Made by a program: the position numbers and the translations under genes. A stretch of 64,000 nt of DNA from assembly GCA_907165065.1 (NCBI GenBank), contig OU015532.1:31500339-31564338 (forward strand). Reading direction: 5' to 3'. This DNA comes from Caprimulgus europaeus. Taxonomy: Eukaryota > Chordata > Aves > Caprimulgiformes > Caprimulgidae. The notes under the pieces were generated by a model. The model was not told the origin of the DNA. It did no database searches and saw nothing but the letters and a program-made list of their open reading frames with translations. This document shows positions 62,590 to 64,000 of the stretch, piece after piece (position 1 is the stretch's first letter; the number at the start of each line of letters is the position of its first letter).

Positions 62590-62637
62590 CCCGACATCGG
62601 ATCGGGATATTTGAATGATCCCGACATCGGATCGGGA
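62590..62637 (+). repeat. Direct repeat of 18 bp at the LTR 3' end
   Basis: CCCGACATCGGATCGGGA occurs at 62590-62607 and 62620-62637, 30 bp apart start to start. Each copy has self-complementary ends (CCCGA...TCGGG). Confidence 0.9.
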
Positions 62638-62644
62638 CAGTGAC

Positions 62645-63520
62645 TCACTGTGCTATGTGCAGTGCTAATATTGGATATTCTCACCTTAGTATCTTCTTCA
62701 CCCCTCTTTTTTACAGGAGGTCTAACATGTACTCATAAGGGCTATGAGTGGAAAATGGGCATCACAAGAAAAAGATGCATGAGCTTGGTAATCAATTCAA
62801 CACCAGGGTGTGACACAAGATACTCGATACAGAGTCCATTTGCCCAGCATTTGACACTCGTTGCTACAAAGTGGTGTCATTTCTTTGCAGCCTGGTCAAC
62901 CACCTCACTTCATCCCTTGCTTCTTGCTCATGTAGGCACTGACCATGGAGGATCCATCCACCAGATGGCCCAATTACCAAATTGTTATTTCTGACATAGA
63001 GACTTATTATTGTGGGTGAACTTTATGGAGGCTTAGCATTTGCAGAGTTCAGTAGGGGATATCAGTGATAGGAGGATACAAGATAGCACCCACTCCATAT
63101 CTGAAAAAATAGAACTATCAATGTAGTGGAATAATTTACAATCTGGAAAATATTACAATCTTCCAGCTGCATGGAACCAGTCTCACAAGGGAAGAGTTAC
63201 ATTCCCCTGTATATTTTTGAATCATTATATGATCAAAGGGGTTTTCAAAAATGCAGAGTTACTTATGTATAGTTTGCCCCCACATATCCCAGACATATAG
63301 TAGCCTTTGCTCCAGACATTCCTATGTTTCTGTCAATATAAAGAATTCAAATTTTGGAGATTTATCTGTGTATAATCACAGCAGAGGCTATATGCTGCAA
63401 GACACTCAAAGCCCCTTTTGATTTATTAATCAACAAAAGTCAGGCAAAGGGGAATTTATTATTCTCATCCTCAGACCCTTCAGTCCATTCCTCATTAGAT
63501 CAGCTCCAAATATCTCCACC
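62645..63520. other. Unique noncoding sequence between two LTRs
   Basis: A 114-codon frame at 62650-62994 starts inside the LTR flank and has no recognised domain. I see no retroviral gag, pol or env motif, so the solo LTR on the left and the LTR on the right do not obviously bracket a provirus. Confidence 0.5.
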
Positions 63521-64000
63521 TGTACTGGGTTTACATGGTAAGGTTTTAATAACAGGGGAGCTACAGAGGTGTCCTCTGTGACAACAGAAGAGGTTCTGTC
63601 CCAATGCTGGACACAAACAGTTCTAGTTGGCTCCAAAATTGACCCATTACTGCCCCAAGCTGAGCCCATCGATTATGATGGTGATATCTCTGTGGTGACA
63701 TATTTAAGAAAGGGTAAAATATGCTGTGCAGAAGATATGAGAGAGAGGAATGAGAAAAAATGTGAAAAAAATAGTTCTGTAGATATCAAGGTGTAGTGAA
63801 GAAGGAGGGGGAGGAGATACTTCAGGCACTGGAGCAGAGATTCTCCTGCAGCCTGTGGAGTAGACCATAATGAAACAGGTTGTGTCCATGCAGCCCATGG
63901 AGAACATATATCCACACTGCAGTCCATGGAAGACCCCACTGGAGCACAAGGATATGCCCGGAAAAAAGCTGCATCCCATGGCAAGCCCACACTAGAGCTG
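63521..64000 (+). mobile_element. LTR of TGTACTGGGTTT group, 5' part, cut by window end
   Basis: Starts TGTACTGGGTTTACATGG and aligns with the 26962-28095 LTR over its first 480 bases. Shared text includes AAGGTTTTRRTARCAGGGG, TGACATATTTAAGAA (63701-63708 is the TATA-like part), GTGAAGAAGGAGGGGGAGGA, GAGCAGAGATTCTCCTGCAG and CCATGGAAGACCCCACTGGA. It is more diverged than expected for a recent copy. Whether it is a solo LTR or the 5' LTR of a provirus cannot be decided from this window. Confidence 0.88.

Larger units (their letters stand above)
62070..62639 (+). mobile_element. GC-rich solo LTR with perfect 5-bp target duplication
   Basis: A 570-bp unit from TGTGCGGAACGG to ATCGGGACA, with TG...CA ends and GTGAC on both sides. 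The base composition and CpG content are clearly higher than the flanks. U3 includes GCCATTGCTATGGTAACCAC and a TATA-like TACTTAAGG (about 62239-62247). A purine-rich AGGAGGCAGGGAAGAAAGAG block and a C-rich, CpG-bearing block follow. The 3' part has TGTTTCGGGAATGCGG and two copies of CCCGACATCGGATCGGGA. No internal retroviral genes are present. Orientation plus is inferred from the TATA-like site and block order. Frames on both strands (up to 101 codons) are not genes. I do not recognise the family name. Confidence 0.85.

Overview
This window looks like an AT-rich, gene-poor stretch of a bird nuclear genome. The main evidence is the repeats. There are several CR1 LINE fragments with the CR1 3' end: an ATTCTRTG-type tail instead of poly(A), preceded by the GATGATCTNNNAGGTC..TTCCAACC block. 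There are also several avian-type endogenous retrovirus LTRs in the TGTCCTGGTTT and TGTACTGGGTTT groups. I cannot name the species from sequence alone. I found no convincing host protein-coding gene, tRNA, rRNA, snRNA or CRISPR array. Most open frames are short, AT-driven or lie inside repeats. The longest one is the broken reverse transcriptase of a CR1 copy.

Layout. 1-6132 is unique sequence with simple repeats. 6133-6570 holds two CR1 3' ends in a head-to-head inverted pair. 6571-26877 is a long unique desert with a perfect 26-bp palindrome (8675-8700) and a TAAT-rich candidate conserved element (about 11690-12060). 26878-28325 is a CR1 3' end split by a 1134-bp solo LTR with a perfect 5-bp target-site duplication. 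28326-39465 is unique, with an old diverged tandem duplication (36121-36433) and a serine-rich open frame (38391-38594, minus) that I could not identify.

39466-40241 is a plus-strand LTR carrying a nested CR1 tail. 40242-44999 is unique, with a pyrimidine-rich tract near 40925-41340. 45000-46074 and 46791-47435 are two minus-strand LTRs of different families. 47436-52602 is unique. 52603-53682 is a 5'-truncated minus-strand CR1 with recognisable reverse transcriptase motifs. About 55115-56005 is a much older plus-strand CR1, followed by a roughly 30-bp minisatellite and a possible LTR (56040-56960). 58757-58866 is another CR1 tail. 61260-61990 may be LTR-derived. 62070-62639 is a GC-rich solo LTR with a perfect 5-bp duplication. 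At 63521 an LTR of the TGTACTGGGTTT group begins and runs off the window.

Nothing here behaves like an operon or a new multi-gene system. The best material for a second look is the repeat archaeology (nested and inverted insertions, LTR subfamilies with their own promoters), the tandem duplication, the palindrome, the serine-rich frame and the candidate conserved noncoding blocks.
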